DNA of 64,000 nt, taken from positions 310,001 through 374,000 of the forward strand of contig JAKJHU010000039.1 of NCBI GenBank assembly GCA_022316685.1, given 5' to 3'. Made by a program: the position numbers and the translations under genes. Positions 49,010-61,470 of this stretch are shown one piece after another (the first letter of the stretch is position 1; each line of letters starts with the position of its first letter). This stretch comes from Progne subis subis (lineage: Eukaryota > Chordata > Aves > Passeriformes > Hirundinidae). A model generated the notes under the pieces. It was given only the letters and a program-made list of their open reading frames with translations, had not been told where the DNA came from and searched no databases.

Positions 49010-50245
49010 TAGCATATCAATAAGAAGATTGAAGGACCCACATGAGTCCAGCACTCATGAATGAATGGGAGGAAATGGGTTAAGGAGCCCTGACCTCCCA
49101 AACTTCTTGGAGCAGCAGGAAAGCGAGTGAGGGCTGCCCACAGGACTGTCCAGCAGGCAGGAGGTGCTTCTGGATGTCCATTTGTGTTTATTGTGTTCTT
49201 TGCCTCTATCTTCAGCACAGATGAGGGTTGAAGGGGCCCTGAGCTGGAGGACCATGACTGTGAGAATGATCACCTCCCAGTTGATCCTGAAATTGTGCAG
49301 GATCTGCTGCTCCAGCTGGATCCCTACAAATCTATGGGGTGTGATGGGGTTCATCCAAGAAGCCTCAATGAGCTGCCGATGTAATCACAAAACCTTTCTC
49401 AATGTTTTTTGAGTAGACTTGGGAATCCAGAGAGGCCTGAGCTGACTGGGAGCTGGTGAATGTTATCCTGATTTACAAGAAGGGCAAGAAGAACTCCAGA
49501 AACTATAGGCCTGTCAATCTCACGTCAGGGCCCGCAAAGTTATGGAGAAGATTACTCTGGGAGGTATTTAAAGACAACTGAGAGACAACACAGTCACTGC
49601 CACAGCCAGACAGCTTCATGAGAGGAAAGTCCTGCTTATCAAACCTGATTTTCTTTTATGACAAGGTAACCCACCTGGTTGATCAAGGGAAGCCTGTTGA
49701 TGTAAACTTTTTGGATTTCAGTAAAGCTGAACCCTGTGTGCAGTTTTGGGTGCCACGATATAAGAAAGACATGAAACTATTAGAGTGTCCAAAGGGGGGC
49801 CACAAGGATGATGATGAAGGGCCTGAAGGGGAAGCTGTATGAGGAGTGGCTGAGGTCACTTGTTCTGTTCAGCCTGGAGAAGAGGAGACTGAGGGGAGAC
49901 CTCATTGCAGTCTGCAACTTCCTCGTGAGGGGAAGAGGAGGGGCAGATGTTGACCTCTTCTCTCTGGTGACCAGTGATAGGACCCAAGGGAATGGCCTGA
50001 AGTTGTGTCAGGGGAGGTTTAGGTTGGATATTAGGAAAAGATTCTTCACCCAGAGGGTGGCTGGGCACTGGAACAGGCTCCCAGGGAAGTGGTCACAGCA
50101 CCAGCCTGACAGAGTTCAGGAGGCTTGGACAATACACTTGGACACATGGTGTGACTTCTAGGGATGATCCTGTGCAGGGCCAGGAGTGGGACTTGATGAT
50201 CTTTGTGGGTCCCTTCTAACTCGGCATCTTCTGTGATTCTGTATA
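49010..50245 (+). mobile_element. CR1 LINE, internally deleted and broken
   Basis: From about 49190 the sequence follows the CR1 ORF2 reverse-transcriptase region (segments coding for LQLDPYKSMG-like, then YRPVNLTSGP and FYDKVTHLVDQGKPVDVNFL). At about 49730, just after LDFSKA, it jumps to a downstream CR1 segment (VQFWVPRYKKDMKLL). It then continues through the 3' portion to the tail near 50245 (GGGTCCCTTCTAACTCGGCA, then TGATTCTGTA). The polymerase catalytic core is missing and stops are present, so it cannot transpose. The left boundary is uncertain. Confidence 0.85.
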
Positions 50246-52800
50246 AATAGAAAGGTAAATGCAATTGAGGAGGAGAGGTTTTTGTGAGGCTGAGAAGCAG
50301 GCTCGGGCTGGTCATGGGGCCAGGAGGGTGGCTCAGTGCTCCTGCTGTGGCGAAGCTGAAACAACCCCTTTTATCTTCCTGTGTGTACCAAGAATGCAAG
50401 ATATGAGCAGCAAGAGGGCTGCTGACAGTGCTCCAATGCACAGCAATTGCAGCCTGAAAATTATTCCATGGATTAAAGCATAGAAGGGCCAGATTACGCC
50501 TCACAGAGGAGCTGTTGGCTACTGTAACATAACGCAGGAGCTGCAGGGCTCCTTGCAGCAGCTTGTATTCTCATGACAGAAGTGCGTCTTGTGGCTTTGC
50601 CTCCCTGCTGCCCTGCTCTGTGTGGGTCCATATAGTAAGAACCAAAAGGCAGGCACCCCTTCCTTGCTTCCACTTACTCATCCAAGGATGTAAAAAGGGT
50701 ATAAAGATAATTCCCAAGAGCTCACTGAACACAAGCACTCACATAACTTCTGCCCCACTCCAGCTCTGGCTGATCTCCAGGATGCCCTGCTAGACAGGCA
50801 GAGAAAAACAAGCACCAAAGGCTGGAGGGGAATCATCTCACGGGCACAGCCAGTCCCACAACATGTTCCACATTGACTGGTCCTGATGCAGGTGCTTGGG
50901 GGCTGACAGGGAGAGGAGTGAGGTCTGTTGGCATGCATCTTGTCCCCAGCTCATTCCTTGTTCATAGTGTGTTCCCAGCATGACCAGAATGGCATCACCC
51001 TGATCCCCCCAGGATCACTAACCATGCTCTTTGTTACACACCCCGTGCTGAACTCCACATTCCCCAGCACGTGGCTTCTCATATCTCACTTTGCGTACTG
51101 GGGCTGCTGACATGACTCTGATTGCCTGATAAATGTAACTGAAGTGAGTGGTTTACCCTGGTGTTATTACCTGGAGCTGCTGGTGGGAGTTAACAGTAGC
51201 TGGAGCGCAGCTGTGGTGCCTCCTGCCTTTGCAGTCAGGGCTGTGCTCTGGATAGCTTCCCTTCTGCCTCCTCCAAGCTGCAAAAATGCTCTGCCATGCA
51301 GCCCTGCTGCATCCAGCTAGCTCAGACAGTCCTTTAAGTTGCACCCTTTTGGTTTTGCAGGATCTCCCTCACTTACACACTTGAAGGAAGCCCTCTAATG
51401 CACTTCTGTTTTATTACTTGTCATTTTCAATATAGCTCTAGCCTGTTACACTGTGTGAGGCCAAACTCTCCTGTGCCACTTGCCAACAATATTGTGCTGT
51501 GGCAGACAATTAAACGAAAAAGCCTCTCAAAGAACTCTTCAGGCAAGGTTACATCTCAAAATCTATTGGTAAAAGTGGAGACCAGAGCATGCACAGGACT
51601 ATTGTGCCAGGCATAAAGGAGTGGAAGTATGTGATTGTAGAGCATGGATTTGGGAAAGCGCTTGTTCTCCAGCGTCCCAAGGGGCTAGAGGCAGGATTAG
51701 GAGCATTATTTTGCATTAGGATCATTTGAGTGTAGAGTTTGTTAGTCAACAAACTAAGCAGCAGTGTTAAAATAAAGCATGGAAGTGCAGATTTCCACAG
51801 AGAAGGGGTTGAAGAATCTTCTCCTGATATGGAGCTGGGCACTGTAGGGTGGTCCATCTCCTGTCAATAACCCCTCAGGGATTACTCTGAGAGAAAACCA
51901 GTGACAGTTGCAGGCCAGGATTCTGACAGCTAGTTCTTCCTTTTAATTGCGAGCTCTTTTCTTTGAAGAATGGCCATGGATTAAATTATATCAGCTATAG
52001 TGCATCCCACACTGAAGAGATCCAGGAAGCAAAGGCTGTTTGGGATGTGTCTTTTCATCTGTTTTATCAAACAGTTCTTAAAGATTTGGAACCCCCATGG
52101 TTTTTCAGAGTCTCAAAAAGCTCCTCCAGCCAAGACCTGTTCAGCATCAGGGCACTTCTCCTACCCAGCACCTCTCTGCCCCTATCCCAAAGTAAAGAAA
52201 AGTCAGTGCTCACCATTTCTGAGCAAGCAAAGGGAGGCTTTGTTTTTAGGGTGGGACAACCATAATGGTGCCTGGTGAGGGGGTCTGTGAGGGCAGTGGT
52301 GAAAGCAGAGAAAGAGGCTGCAGTTCAGCACCAACTAACGAGATTCATGACTCTAAAACCAGCCCATGGACACCCATTTCTGCTCGCAGTGCTGTGTGCC
52401 AGTCCCTGCTGCAGACCAGGCAGCAACCCCATAGAATGTGGAAAGGGAGCCCAAGACTTGTAGTCACACAATAGGGAAAGCTGGGGCAAATTTGCCTTCA
52501 AAGAGAAGAGGGGAAAGAACACAAAGCAGGCCAAAGCCCCCTTCTGAAAGAATTTGCTGTGGTGCCCACTTGAGGTAACCTACACCCCCATCACACAGTG
52601 CAGCCAGGACTAGGGCTGAATATAAGTTTGTGCCCCTCCAGGGATGTCTGATATTTCTCTAGTGGAGGGGTGGGTGCTAAGAAGAAAGAAAAACCTTTTT
52701 GTCCATCCTTGCAGAGTTTCTGTAGCACCAGAGCCCACACGGCACAAAAAGAGTTCAGGATTGTGCAGGGTGGACCTGGTGCCTGACCACACTGGTGCCA
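50246..52800. other. intergenic, nothing recognised
   Basis: No coding exon, RNA gene or repeat was recognised. Open frames here are short and have no recognisable protein features. Confidence 0.5.
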
Positions 52801-52904
52801 TCCCATCCCATCCCATCCCATCCCATCCCATCCCATCCCATCCCATCCCATCCCATCCCATCCCATCCCATCCCATCCCATCCCATCCCATCCCATCCCA
52901 TCCC
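52801..52904. repeat. (TCCCA)n pentamer satellite, about 21 copies
   Basis: A near-perfect 5-bp repeat over about 104 bp. Because 15 bp is five codons, frames stay open on both strands (Met-Gly-Trp-Asp-Gly on minus, Ile-Pro-Ser-His-Pro on plus); these are not genes. The minus strand carries regularly spaced GGGAT runs with G-quadruplex potential. Confidence 0.97.
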
Positions 52905-54699
52905 CACACAGAGCAGGCTGTCACTGCTCTCCCACATGCACAGCTGGCCCTTTGCTGTCACATCAGCCATGGCTGTGCTGCCACATCCCTGTCCTCAGCA
53001 GGCAGTCACTCGGCATGTTCCCAGCTGCAGTGTTGACCCAGAGCTCACCATCTACAGCCTTCCATCCCTGGGAGGTGCGGAGCTCACAGGCTCTTGTGGC
53101 AGGGATGTTGTGAGGTTGTCCTTCCCTGGGTAGGGACAGCAAGGCTGGAAGAGCCAGAGCAAGAGCACAGGCATTTCTTTGCCCCTCAGCTTCTTCCAGG
53201 CTATTTGTTTCCTGCCATCTTTGCCAGACTTGGCCATCTTATGGGGCAAAGACCCACCTAGCAAAAAGCCAACAAACATGGGGTGGAGGAAGGGGGCATG
53301 ACACAGCCCCCAGGCTGCAAAACTCTGCCCCCCACTCCCCCTTTGCCTCGTAGGACTGGCCCTATCTCCTCCCAGGAAGTCCCAGGCCCTACATTTAACT
53401 CTCAAAGCACCTGAAGCAGCTCAGCTCACAGAAGTCCCCACCTCTATGGAAACCTTTTTATTATTTTTTTTTATTTCTGTTTTTATAGAGGCCTTTGAAG
53501 ATGCTTGTTGCCATGGAAACATGCTTTAAAGAGTGCCTTTCCCCTTCCCTATCCTGAGAACTTCTGTTGCCATAACAGCTGCATCCAGCTCCTCCCTTCT
53601 CCTTGGCAGCTGGCCCACTATGGGATGCAGTGAGGTTCTGCCTCTGGGGTCCCTGAGCCCCCGCTGGTCAGGGCCAGAGGAGATGTTTATACTCCTGCAG
53701 GTGTTTGGTGTTCCTCCTCATGGCTCTGTGTGCTGGGTGTGGAAGAGACAGCCTGCTGCAAGAGCATCTCTGGGCCATGCAGTGCCTGCAAGCCCCTTTC
53801 TTACACACAGAGGGGCTCTGCCCTCGCCCTTGTCTCTCACATCCCACATCAGTGACACTGGCTTTTTCTTTGAACCATTTCTCCTAAAGCCCTTAACTGA
53901 ACCATTCCCCTACAGCTCAGTGGGCAGCATTGTGGCTGAGCTGGCAGCAACACCCATGATTAGCTTTGATCTACTGCAGCACACAGCGTTGGGCAGCTGC
54001 ATGTGTTTTCTGGCCCCCATACAGAGCAGGGTCCCTCATCTTGGTGACAGGCAGTGGTGCATCCCTGGTGGATGGGACATGCTTGCTTCAGAAGCATCCA
54101 TCTCCAGAGCAGCCCAGCCCCTGACACACAGCAGGGAGGATGGCACAGGTGGTCATTGGCTGCTGCCCATCTTCTAGGCACCCCGATCCAGCCCTGCCCA
54201 TCTCTTGTCACTGCAGACAAACCACAGCAACGAACCTGGTTTTTTCCAACTCACTTTGCAAACCATTAGCTCCTGTGGCTCCCAGTTCCTCCACAGTGGC
54301 AGAGCAACCTGGGACTATGCTGTGAACCCTCTGGTCTGGCAAGTCCAGGCTAACCCAAAGCATCCCTGCTCTAGCAGCTTGGCAGGGTGGCCCCAGGCAA
54401 GATCCGAGGCCACAGGCAGTAGGACCTGGCGCACGTCTGGCTGTGCTGTGCCCCTCTGTCCTGCTGCACCTTCAGCCAGCCGGGTCTGCAGCCCCTCCCA
54501 GCTCTGAGAGGCCAAATTCCTGCCTTGGCAGCCCTGAGCTCCCTCCTCAGTTCTGCTTACACCCCTTGCCCCTGGCCTGCATCGCCTCCCTCCTCTCCCA
54601 CTCTCACGTGTTGCCTGAGTAATATCTTCCCTTTGCGTCAATGAGTCGTTTGGGGACAGGGTGCTGCAACATCCCCCGGGCCTGTGATACCTCCAAGCA
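52905..54699. other. intergenic, nothing recognised
   Basis: No recognised gene or repeat apart from a T-rich patch at 53456-53485. Confidence 0.5.
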
Positions 54700-54943
54700 C
54701 GATTCTAGAGCAGGTGGGAGGCGAGGGGGCGGAAAGGGGGGCTGCAGCTCGCCCGCCCCTCCCTGCTGGGCACGCACATGCCTGTCACAGATGGCTGCTT
54801 GCCTCCCACCCCGTGGCTGCGTCAGCCACTTGCATCTTTGGCAGGACTGTCCACCGGGCAGGGATCCCCCCGCGCACATCAGCAAAGCCGGGTCCGGCCC
54901 GGATAAGGCCCAGCCCACACCGGCGGGGTGTGGAGCCACAGTG
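54700..54943 (+). promoter_or_regulatory. GC/CpG-enriched block, possible promoter or 5' exon
   Basis: A locally CpG- and GC-rich segment ending in a donor-like ACA|GTGAGT at about 54941. It lies immediately upstream of candidate exon 55090-55379. It could be the first, non-coding exon and promoter of the candidate gene. Weak evidence. Confidence 0.25.
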
Positions 54944-55089
54944 AGTGGCGGAGGTGCAGCTAGCAATGCCCAGAGTGCCCAGAGGGAGACAGGTTTCCCG
55001 TCTGCCCCCTTGCAGTGCCTTGCCTGAAGCATCACTGTAGCAAAGCTGACTCTGTCCCCTGTTGCCGTGTCTTTCCCGCTTCCCCACAG

Positions 55090-55379
55090 GCTGCTGCAGA
55101 GCCAAGCCTAATGGAGAGCACATTGCTGGCTGCCGTCACCTCAATTAATGCAGCCCTGCTTGCTTTAGCAATTACCTGCCAGCGCCTCGCAGCCTGCTCC
55201 CAGCTCGAGATCTCCTGCCAGCATCTACAGCTGGTGAAGCAGAAGTGGGGGGCAGATATGGAGCACCTTCATCCATGGATGCTCTGGGGCCTGGATGCCC
55301 TCTCTGCCAAAGACACCCGTGTGCCCAGGACAGACTTCTGGGACCAGGACAGGGACCCCTGGCCACCAGAGAGCTCTAG
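55090..55379 (+). CDS. candidate novel gene, exon A
   Basis: A 290-bp stop-free frame bounded by consensus AG and GTGAGT. The other two plus frames show stops. If translation starts inside it, the Met at 55111 is the first choice. It contains a hydrophobic helix and ends in DFWDQDRDPWPPESS. Confidence 0.35.
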
Positions 55380-58195
55380 GTGAGTGCAACTGTCCCTGGC
55401 CTGACTATAAATTAGACTTTACATTAGCAAAGTCACCGTGGCCAGAGAAGGGTGGCAAGGCTCTCAACACAGGTACAGCTCCTGTGGCTGCATCCGTGCT
55501 CACGGTAAAGCCCTGCATCAGGAAAGGGTGTCAGCGAGAGCAGTGCTACGGTCCCCCACAGCCAGTAAGTGCTGGCTGGCAGGTGACAGCATTAGTTACC
55601 CACTGGGACAACTGAACATTCCTCAGGAAGGGGCACAGCCACACTGGCTTCTGCACCGGCACCACAACTCCAAATCTCCCAGAGGCACTAGCCTTTAAAG
55701 GAAAGAGGAACAAAAGTTTCTCCTGAATCAGGGCAAGGAGGGTTAGGAGATTGCTGGGCTTTTTTCTTACATGTGATTTTTAAGTTAGAAGAGAAAATGC
55801 TCTTTTTATTTACTTCCTGCTTTCTGAGCTTTTAGGGTGCATCAGGGTCAGGTTTTCAAAGTGTTTCTCCAAGCAAGTGAGGGATAGAAGCTTATTTGAA
55901 AGTGAAGTGAGGTGGGAGAGAGAGAAAAACATGCTCCTGTCATCGGGAACTGGTTTGCAGAAGAAACAGCAAGTCCTGAGAAAAGCACAGCAATGGGGTC
56001 ACCCTTTAGAGCTCTCTAGCTGGCTGTGAGTCTCAAAACCTTGTCTCCAAATCCTCATGTTTTTCCAAGTGTCTCCCACTACCTTCCTTCACCACCGCGA
56101 CTTGCCCTGCATGGCCCAGTGTGCGGGCTGCAGCACTTCAAACCCATCCCAAAACACCTTCCTCTTCTGGAGCTCAGCTCTCCAGCAGCCCTGAATCAGC
56201 TGAAGTGCTCATGCAAAACAGAGTCACGGTGCCAAAGGTTCCAGAAAAGGGAGAAGTATCTCCAGCTTTCTCTGGAGGGCAGTAGCAGTGGACATTGAAA
56301 TAGCCACAATGCAATTTCTCCATGGTGTTGAAAACACTCTCTCAGCCTCGGTTCTAAACTGAATGGATCTCTTTACACAGCATTAGCACTTGCTCTGCAC
56401 CGTAGCAAGGTCTCGCCACACTTAACTCGATCAGCGCGGTTCCACAGCTGCGGCCCTGCACGTGTGACGGCCGTGTGTCTGTGTGCACGGAGTCAAACAA
56501 AACTCCTCTCTGCCTAAAAATCATTTCTGCCACCCGAATCTTTTGGTTTTGCTGCTGATCACCATGACCAGGAAAGTTTAAAGAAGAGGCTTGGTGTACC
56601 TGCACATCCCAGAATACCTCTGTGCTGTGACATTCCACGGTCCCCGAGGCAGTCTGCAGGCTGGGCAGCAGCTCAGAGCAGGCTGCTGATGTGCCGTCCA
56701 ACTTCCCCCATCAGACAGGGAATGGACTTTAGGAAATAGCTGTATTTTAACCAAAAGTTGTCACAGGTGCATTAGGCAATAGCTCTTTGCATGGTGATGA
56801 GAATCCACTCTTCCTAGCCTTGTGGGGATGGTGCTCCTAGTGTTATACATCTGCTTTGGGGTGGTGGACAGTGGTGATGGGGGTGTGGGCAGTCCTGAAA
56901 GCAGCTTTGGTCCCTCAGCCCTGTTGTGGCACACCAGGGAGTAAAGAAACTCCACACCTGGCTCTGGGGATGTAAGATTTCAGCAGGAGACATGGATACT
57001 GCAGAAAGCAGTCTCAGAGTCAGTGCTGACAGCCTCCATCCTTCTGGCCAGCTCCAGATTCACCAGCCCAGCTGCCCTGGCCCCCCGTGACAGAAGCACC
57101 TGCTTCTGGCTGTGCCCAGGTGACAGATTGTCTTATGAGGCCATCTTTAATCTTTGCATGTTTGAAAGGTATGGTTATCGAGCAGCTGGTTTGTCCTACC
57201 CCAGAAGGAGGTGGAGGCATTCCAGCCAGGTTGCATCAGGAGAGGCAGCAGTAAGGTCCTTTGGGATCACTGTGCCCCCAAGCGAGGAGCTCCAAGCCAT
57301 GAGCACCGGCAGACAAAGGGACGCTGCTCGTGTTTGCTATGAGACGTGAGTACCAGGCCCCTCACACACATCAGAGGTGCAGCAGCTGGGCTTCCCGCAG
57401 CAGGGTTTGGCTGGAAGTCACAGTTTACACAAGCATCTGGGTGCTTTTCAACCAACAGGCGTGCTCTGTGCCTCCTCCCCACCTCTCAGCATGTACAGAA
57501 GCTAAACATGATCGTGGACCTGAAAGAGAAATGCCAGCTTTGTGCGTTGTGGAGGAGTTGATGCTTACCACTGTCAGTGCTGTGCAAAGCAGTCCCATGT
57601 GCTGAGGGCACCAGGACTCCGAGGGGTTGGGTAGCAGGGGCTAGCTGGGACGCACCTCAGCTCCGGCTGGGGCTCACAGGGCAGCCAGCTGGTGTGTCAG
57701 GCTGCTTGAGGCCAGAGGGCCAACCCCTCCAGAGCCAGATGGGGCTCCGAAGAGGCTCATCTCCTGCTCTGTTTAGCACAATCTTTCCCGCCAAGGATTT
57801 TCTTGGCCAAGCACTGGCTGGGTCTCGGTGCTGCTGCCCGATGCTGCTTGGCTGAAACGGAGCTACCCTGAGAGGGGAGGGGGCCTGGCAGGATGGATGT
57901 GCTCTGCCAGCCTTGCCGGGCTGGCTGCTGACTGTGTGGCCGCATCTGACAGGCCTGTGCTGGCACCAGATTGATGTCCTTTTTGTTCCTGATAAGGATC
58001 CGAAGTCTCCTCTGGGTTTCAGCAGCAATTCTTTTATCCTTCCTGATTGTGGCATCCGTGCTCCTGGAGTCCCCGGAGATGCATCAATCGCAGGAGCTGC
58101 AGGCGCTGCGGCTGCTATCGGCGGAGATGATGGAAAAGCTACAGGAACAGCTGTCATTTCTCCCTGTTTGCGTTTTGTTCTCGGCCTATCAGTAG
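55090..58195 (+). CDS. candidate unannotated gene, small membrane protein (two exons)
   Basis: I do not recognise the product. Exon 55090-55379 has a pyrimidine-rich acceptor (CTTCCCCACAG) and a strong donor (AG|GTGAGT), with one frame open throughout: AAAEPSLMESTLLAAVTSIN, a hydrophobic helix (ALLALAITCQRLAACS) and a Trp/Asp-rich C-terminal part. It leaves in phase 2. Exon 57997-58195 has acceptor TTCCTGATAAG and enters needing one base, giving R then IRSLLWVSAAILLSFLIVAS, a clear transmembrane segment. A heptad-like helix follows (MHQSQELQALRLLSAEMMEK), with stop TAG at 58193-58195. The phase match, splice sites and helix-TM-helix layout support a gene. Against it: no homology recognised, weak start context at 55111, other open frames and TAAT motifs in the region. 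The join is hypothetical. Confidence 0.35.
57997..58195 (+). CDS. candidate novel gene, terminal exon
   Basis: Codes for a TM segment (SLLWVSAAILLSFLIVASVL) and an amphipathic helix, then TAG. A second plus frame is also open here, so frame choice rests on the splice phase and the TM segment. Confidence 0.35.
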
Positions 58196-60030
58196 GATGT
58201 TTTCCACCAGACACCTATCAATCTGCTGCACTGGAGCCCAGCCTCGTCTGTGTGCCTGACACTGCCAGCGCCAAAGCCTGCCTGCAGCCTCCAGCCCACC
58301 ACCGTGCGCTCTCCCCTGCCCGGGAGCTGCCCATCCTGCAGCGCTGGAGCACAGGGCTCCGTCCCAGGGCCAGCGCAGCAGCTGAGGCATTGGGATGCAG
58401 CCAGGGAGCTCTGTGCTTGCTCTGGCCCCCGGCCTGTCCCCACGTGGCACTTGCTGCTCCCTTCCTTAGGGCTTTGTTTCAGCAGCCCCTGCTTTGGGCT
58501 GGCTGAGGTGTGCCCTGCAGGTTCCAGGAGATGAGGGCGAGAAGGGCACCGGTGTCTGGCAGCAGGCAGAACTATCCCAGCCCCTGGACAAGAAGGAGCA
58601 GAGGGCCACTGTGGAAGGCAGCATGGCAGCACATGTACCTCCGAGACAAGCCCAGCAGTGGGGCTGGGCATTCAGGGTTACACTGGGGATTGCCCATCCA
58701 ACCTCTCCCACTCTGGGCTTCTGTGGAAGTACTGCCCTGGGAGAAGGAGCTGCAGCCCTGGACAGGGTAAGTCAAGCCCATCCCTGTGCCATCAGGGCTG
58801 ACAGCACCAAAGGAAGAGGGGCACAGGGACATAAGTGGCAGAGGGGCACATCTCTTAGCTCCTTGTAATGAGACAGAGAGCCTCATATGAAAAAAAAACT
58901 TTGATTTGACTTGTTCTTCCTCAAATTCTTTTGAATTGAGGACGTACATAAAAAGAATTTTTAGTAAGCCAGGGTTAGAGGACCTCCAAACGCATTTCCT
59001 TTCAGAAGGGACCTTCCAGAGCACTGTGGAGCAAAGAGGGCTGTGGGTTCTGTGATGCCCCCAGCCCCTTCTGCACCCTGCTGCTGGAATTACCTGCCTC
59101 CGGGCCAGCAAAGGCGGCAGATCCCATGGCCTCAGTGCTCAGCATTTATGTCACCCGCTCTGTGATGGCTAAAAACAAGATAAAGACAGGCACCCAGTCC
59201 CATTTAATGCCACTCTCTATCCATCACTGAGCTCACAGGCGTATCTTGCCTCATTATTTAAAATCCTCAACCCACTCCTGCCCTGTGCAGGAGTCAGCAC
59301 CGAAAGCGACACCTGCAGCAATCCAAGTTTTCCCTCACAGCTGTTCAGGGAAAGTCAGTCTCCACTTGCTGTTCCCTGAAAATGGCCAGAGGAGGACACA
59401 GTTCCTATTCCACAGCCAGCAGGCACCGGCCAGCTGGGACCTCAGTCCCTTGCCAGCCACCCTGTCCCACCGGTGATTTCACATCCTTCTGTACCAGGCT
59501 TTACCCTTCACGTAGTTCTGTCTTCCTCTCTCTCCCCAGCCAGAGCTTTGCTTCTCACCCCTCATCAGCTCCTTGCCATGGTGTCCCTCAGTAGCTGTGC
59601 CCAAGCCCAGGACTCAGAATGCCACTGCTCTGCCAGCAGGTCTGAGCAGATACCCAGTTTCTTTCTGTGAGGCTGCAAACACCTGATATGGCAAAAATTT
59701 ACATGCAGACATCTTCATGACTCTTAGCTGTTGGTATGGCTGACGTGCAACTGCATAGCTGGGCTGTCAGTGCCACCACAGAGCGGCTGGGAGCATGTTG
59801 CAACCCCAGCTGCATGACCCTGCCGCTTCAGATGCAGCTGAGGTGGCTCCTGGTTTCGCTCTGAAGAGTGTCCTTGTGCTTGGGCTGGCAGGTGCCAGTT
59901 GGCACTCACCTCTTCCCTCCCCCTCCAGGACAGGTTGGGGTGTCTTCAGGCAGAGACTAAATGTTCCAGACACTGGCTGAGAAAGCAGACTATTCTCAAG
60001 ACATGTTTCTCTCTCTTTGAGTTTGTTTGG

Positions 60031-60031
<1 letters not shown>

Positions 60032-60061
<30 letters not shown>
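60032..60061. repeat. T30 homopolymer
   Basis: Uninterrupted T run. No retroposon body was recognised beside it. Confidence 0.9.
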
Positions 60062-60064
<3 letters not shown>

Positions 60065-60888
60065 CCTCACTTAACCCAACTGAGTGACATGTGCTGCTTT
60101 TGGTGAAAAACCACTCTTTCCTGCCACACTTGGGCTGGGGTTGCAGATTGCTGCGATGCCCCTAGCTTTTCTTCCTCAGGCTAAAGCATCTTCTGTCAAA
60201 GCCAAGAGCTGATTGCCCTGCTAGTGCCACATTAGAAAGCCTCTTCTGGCTCTCATGCAGCAGTGATCAAGCTGTCCCGATGTAGCAGGTTCTTTGGATG
60301 CAGCCTGTTCTCCTGGGGTGCCCAGTGTCCAGCTCCGCATTAACCTGACTCCCCGGTGAAGCTTTTCCATTCAAGCTTGTGTTACAGTGGTGCTAATTAA
60401 ACAAATACATCTCAATTCTTATTAAAATATACATGTAAATTGTGACATTTCGCAGCAGGCTGCATTTCAGCAGTCGGTTCTGCCATTTCTTATGCCTCCT
60501 CAGAGAGTGCATGGTCAATGAACCTTAGTGGGGGTTGAAACTTCCCAAGCCCTCCTGCCTGGGAGACAGGACTCTTGCTGTCTTCATACCCTGCCAAACC
60601 CAGCTCTTCATCCTTGCCTCCCTGCACAGGACTGTGTGCCAGGGACTGTTGTTTTTTTTTCCTGGGCACCTCATTGATTAAGTCTTGCTTTCTTTTTGTG
60701 CAAGAGCAGATCGACTGCCTCTTCAGCTGGGACGAAAACTTCAGGTATGAGGTAAAGGCTGAGCTCTGGCACTCAGGCTGCATCTGCAATGCCCAGGACA
60801 GCACAGGATTTTTCCACTACTGTGAGCCACACTGTGGCTTGTATTATGCTTGTTTGCTTTTCTCTCTTCTCTGGCAAATGAACAGAAA

Positions 60889-60892
<4 letters not shown>

Positions 60893-60922
<30 letters not shown>
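60893..60922. repeat. (AG)n microsatellite
   Basis: About fifteen AG dinucleotides. They create an artificial Arg-Glu repeat in one frame. Confidence 0.9.
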
Positions 60923-60924
<2 letters not shown>

Positions 60925-61470
60925 CTTTTTAACCTCTTTATAGACTCAAAGTAATTATAAATAGAAAGGTTGCCTGCCTTTTTTGGTGAAGATAAACTTT
61001 TGAGAGACAGCCTTTGTGCATACTGAGCACAGCTCCTGAAGCTCTCTCCCACTGCACGGGAGGCAGAGAGAGGATGCACATTGCACATATCAAAGGCACT
61101 AAATATGGCTGAGATGCTACAGGGGGTGCTATGAACTATACCAATGACATTTTCATCTTGGGAAAAAAAAAGAAATAGTGAAAAAATTCTGCCTAAAACT
61201 TCTGCCTAAGAAGATGAATTTGCAAATGGGTCTGATCATGAAAGGGAGCTTTTTGGGGCACTGCCCCCTGAGATTACCCCCTGCTTCTTCCTACCAGCAC
61301 TCCAGCTGGGCACCTGCAGTTTTGAGTCTCCAACTCCACCACCAGCTCTGGTCTCATTAGCATTTAAATTCTCCCTGCAAATGCAGAGCTTGGGTGATGA
61401 AAGGCTAGTAGGATGCTTCTGCTGACATTTGTCCCTGCTAAGCCACCCCAAGCATTTCTGTTCCTTTCAC

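Larger units (their letters stand above)
58196..61470. other. intergenic, simple repeats only
   Basis: Contains a T30 run (60032-60061), an (AG)n run (60893-60922) and a TAAT-rich patch at 60390-60450. No recognised coding exon. Confidence 0.5.

Noticed and set aside
49618..50161. Open frames of 74 and 117 residues
   Set aside because: Fragments of the broken CR1 element, not host genes.
52591..53133. Open frames with Met-Gly-Trp-Asp-Gly or Ile-Pro-Ser-His-Pro repeats
   Set aside because: Created by the (TCCCA)n array, whose 15-bp super-period keeps all frames open.
56354..56701. 115-residue minus-strand open frame
   Set aside because: No recognisable domain, no splice context and no codon-level support.
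57120..57345. Possible extra exon with a strong donor GAC|GTGAGT
   Set aside because: It also leaves in phase 2 and could precede 57997, but its acceptor and entry phase do not fit the exit of 55090-55379, and its composition is not convincing.
57490..57561. Possible short exon after CCACCTCTCAG
   Set aside because: Good acceptor and open frame to TGA, but no upstream partner in matching phase was found.
60575..60943. 122-residue open frame ending in an Arg-Glu repeat
   Set aside because: The end is the (AG)n microsatellite. The middle (QIDCLFSWDENFR) has splice-like edges but no homology or partner exon that I can support.
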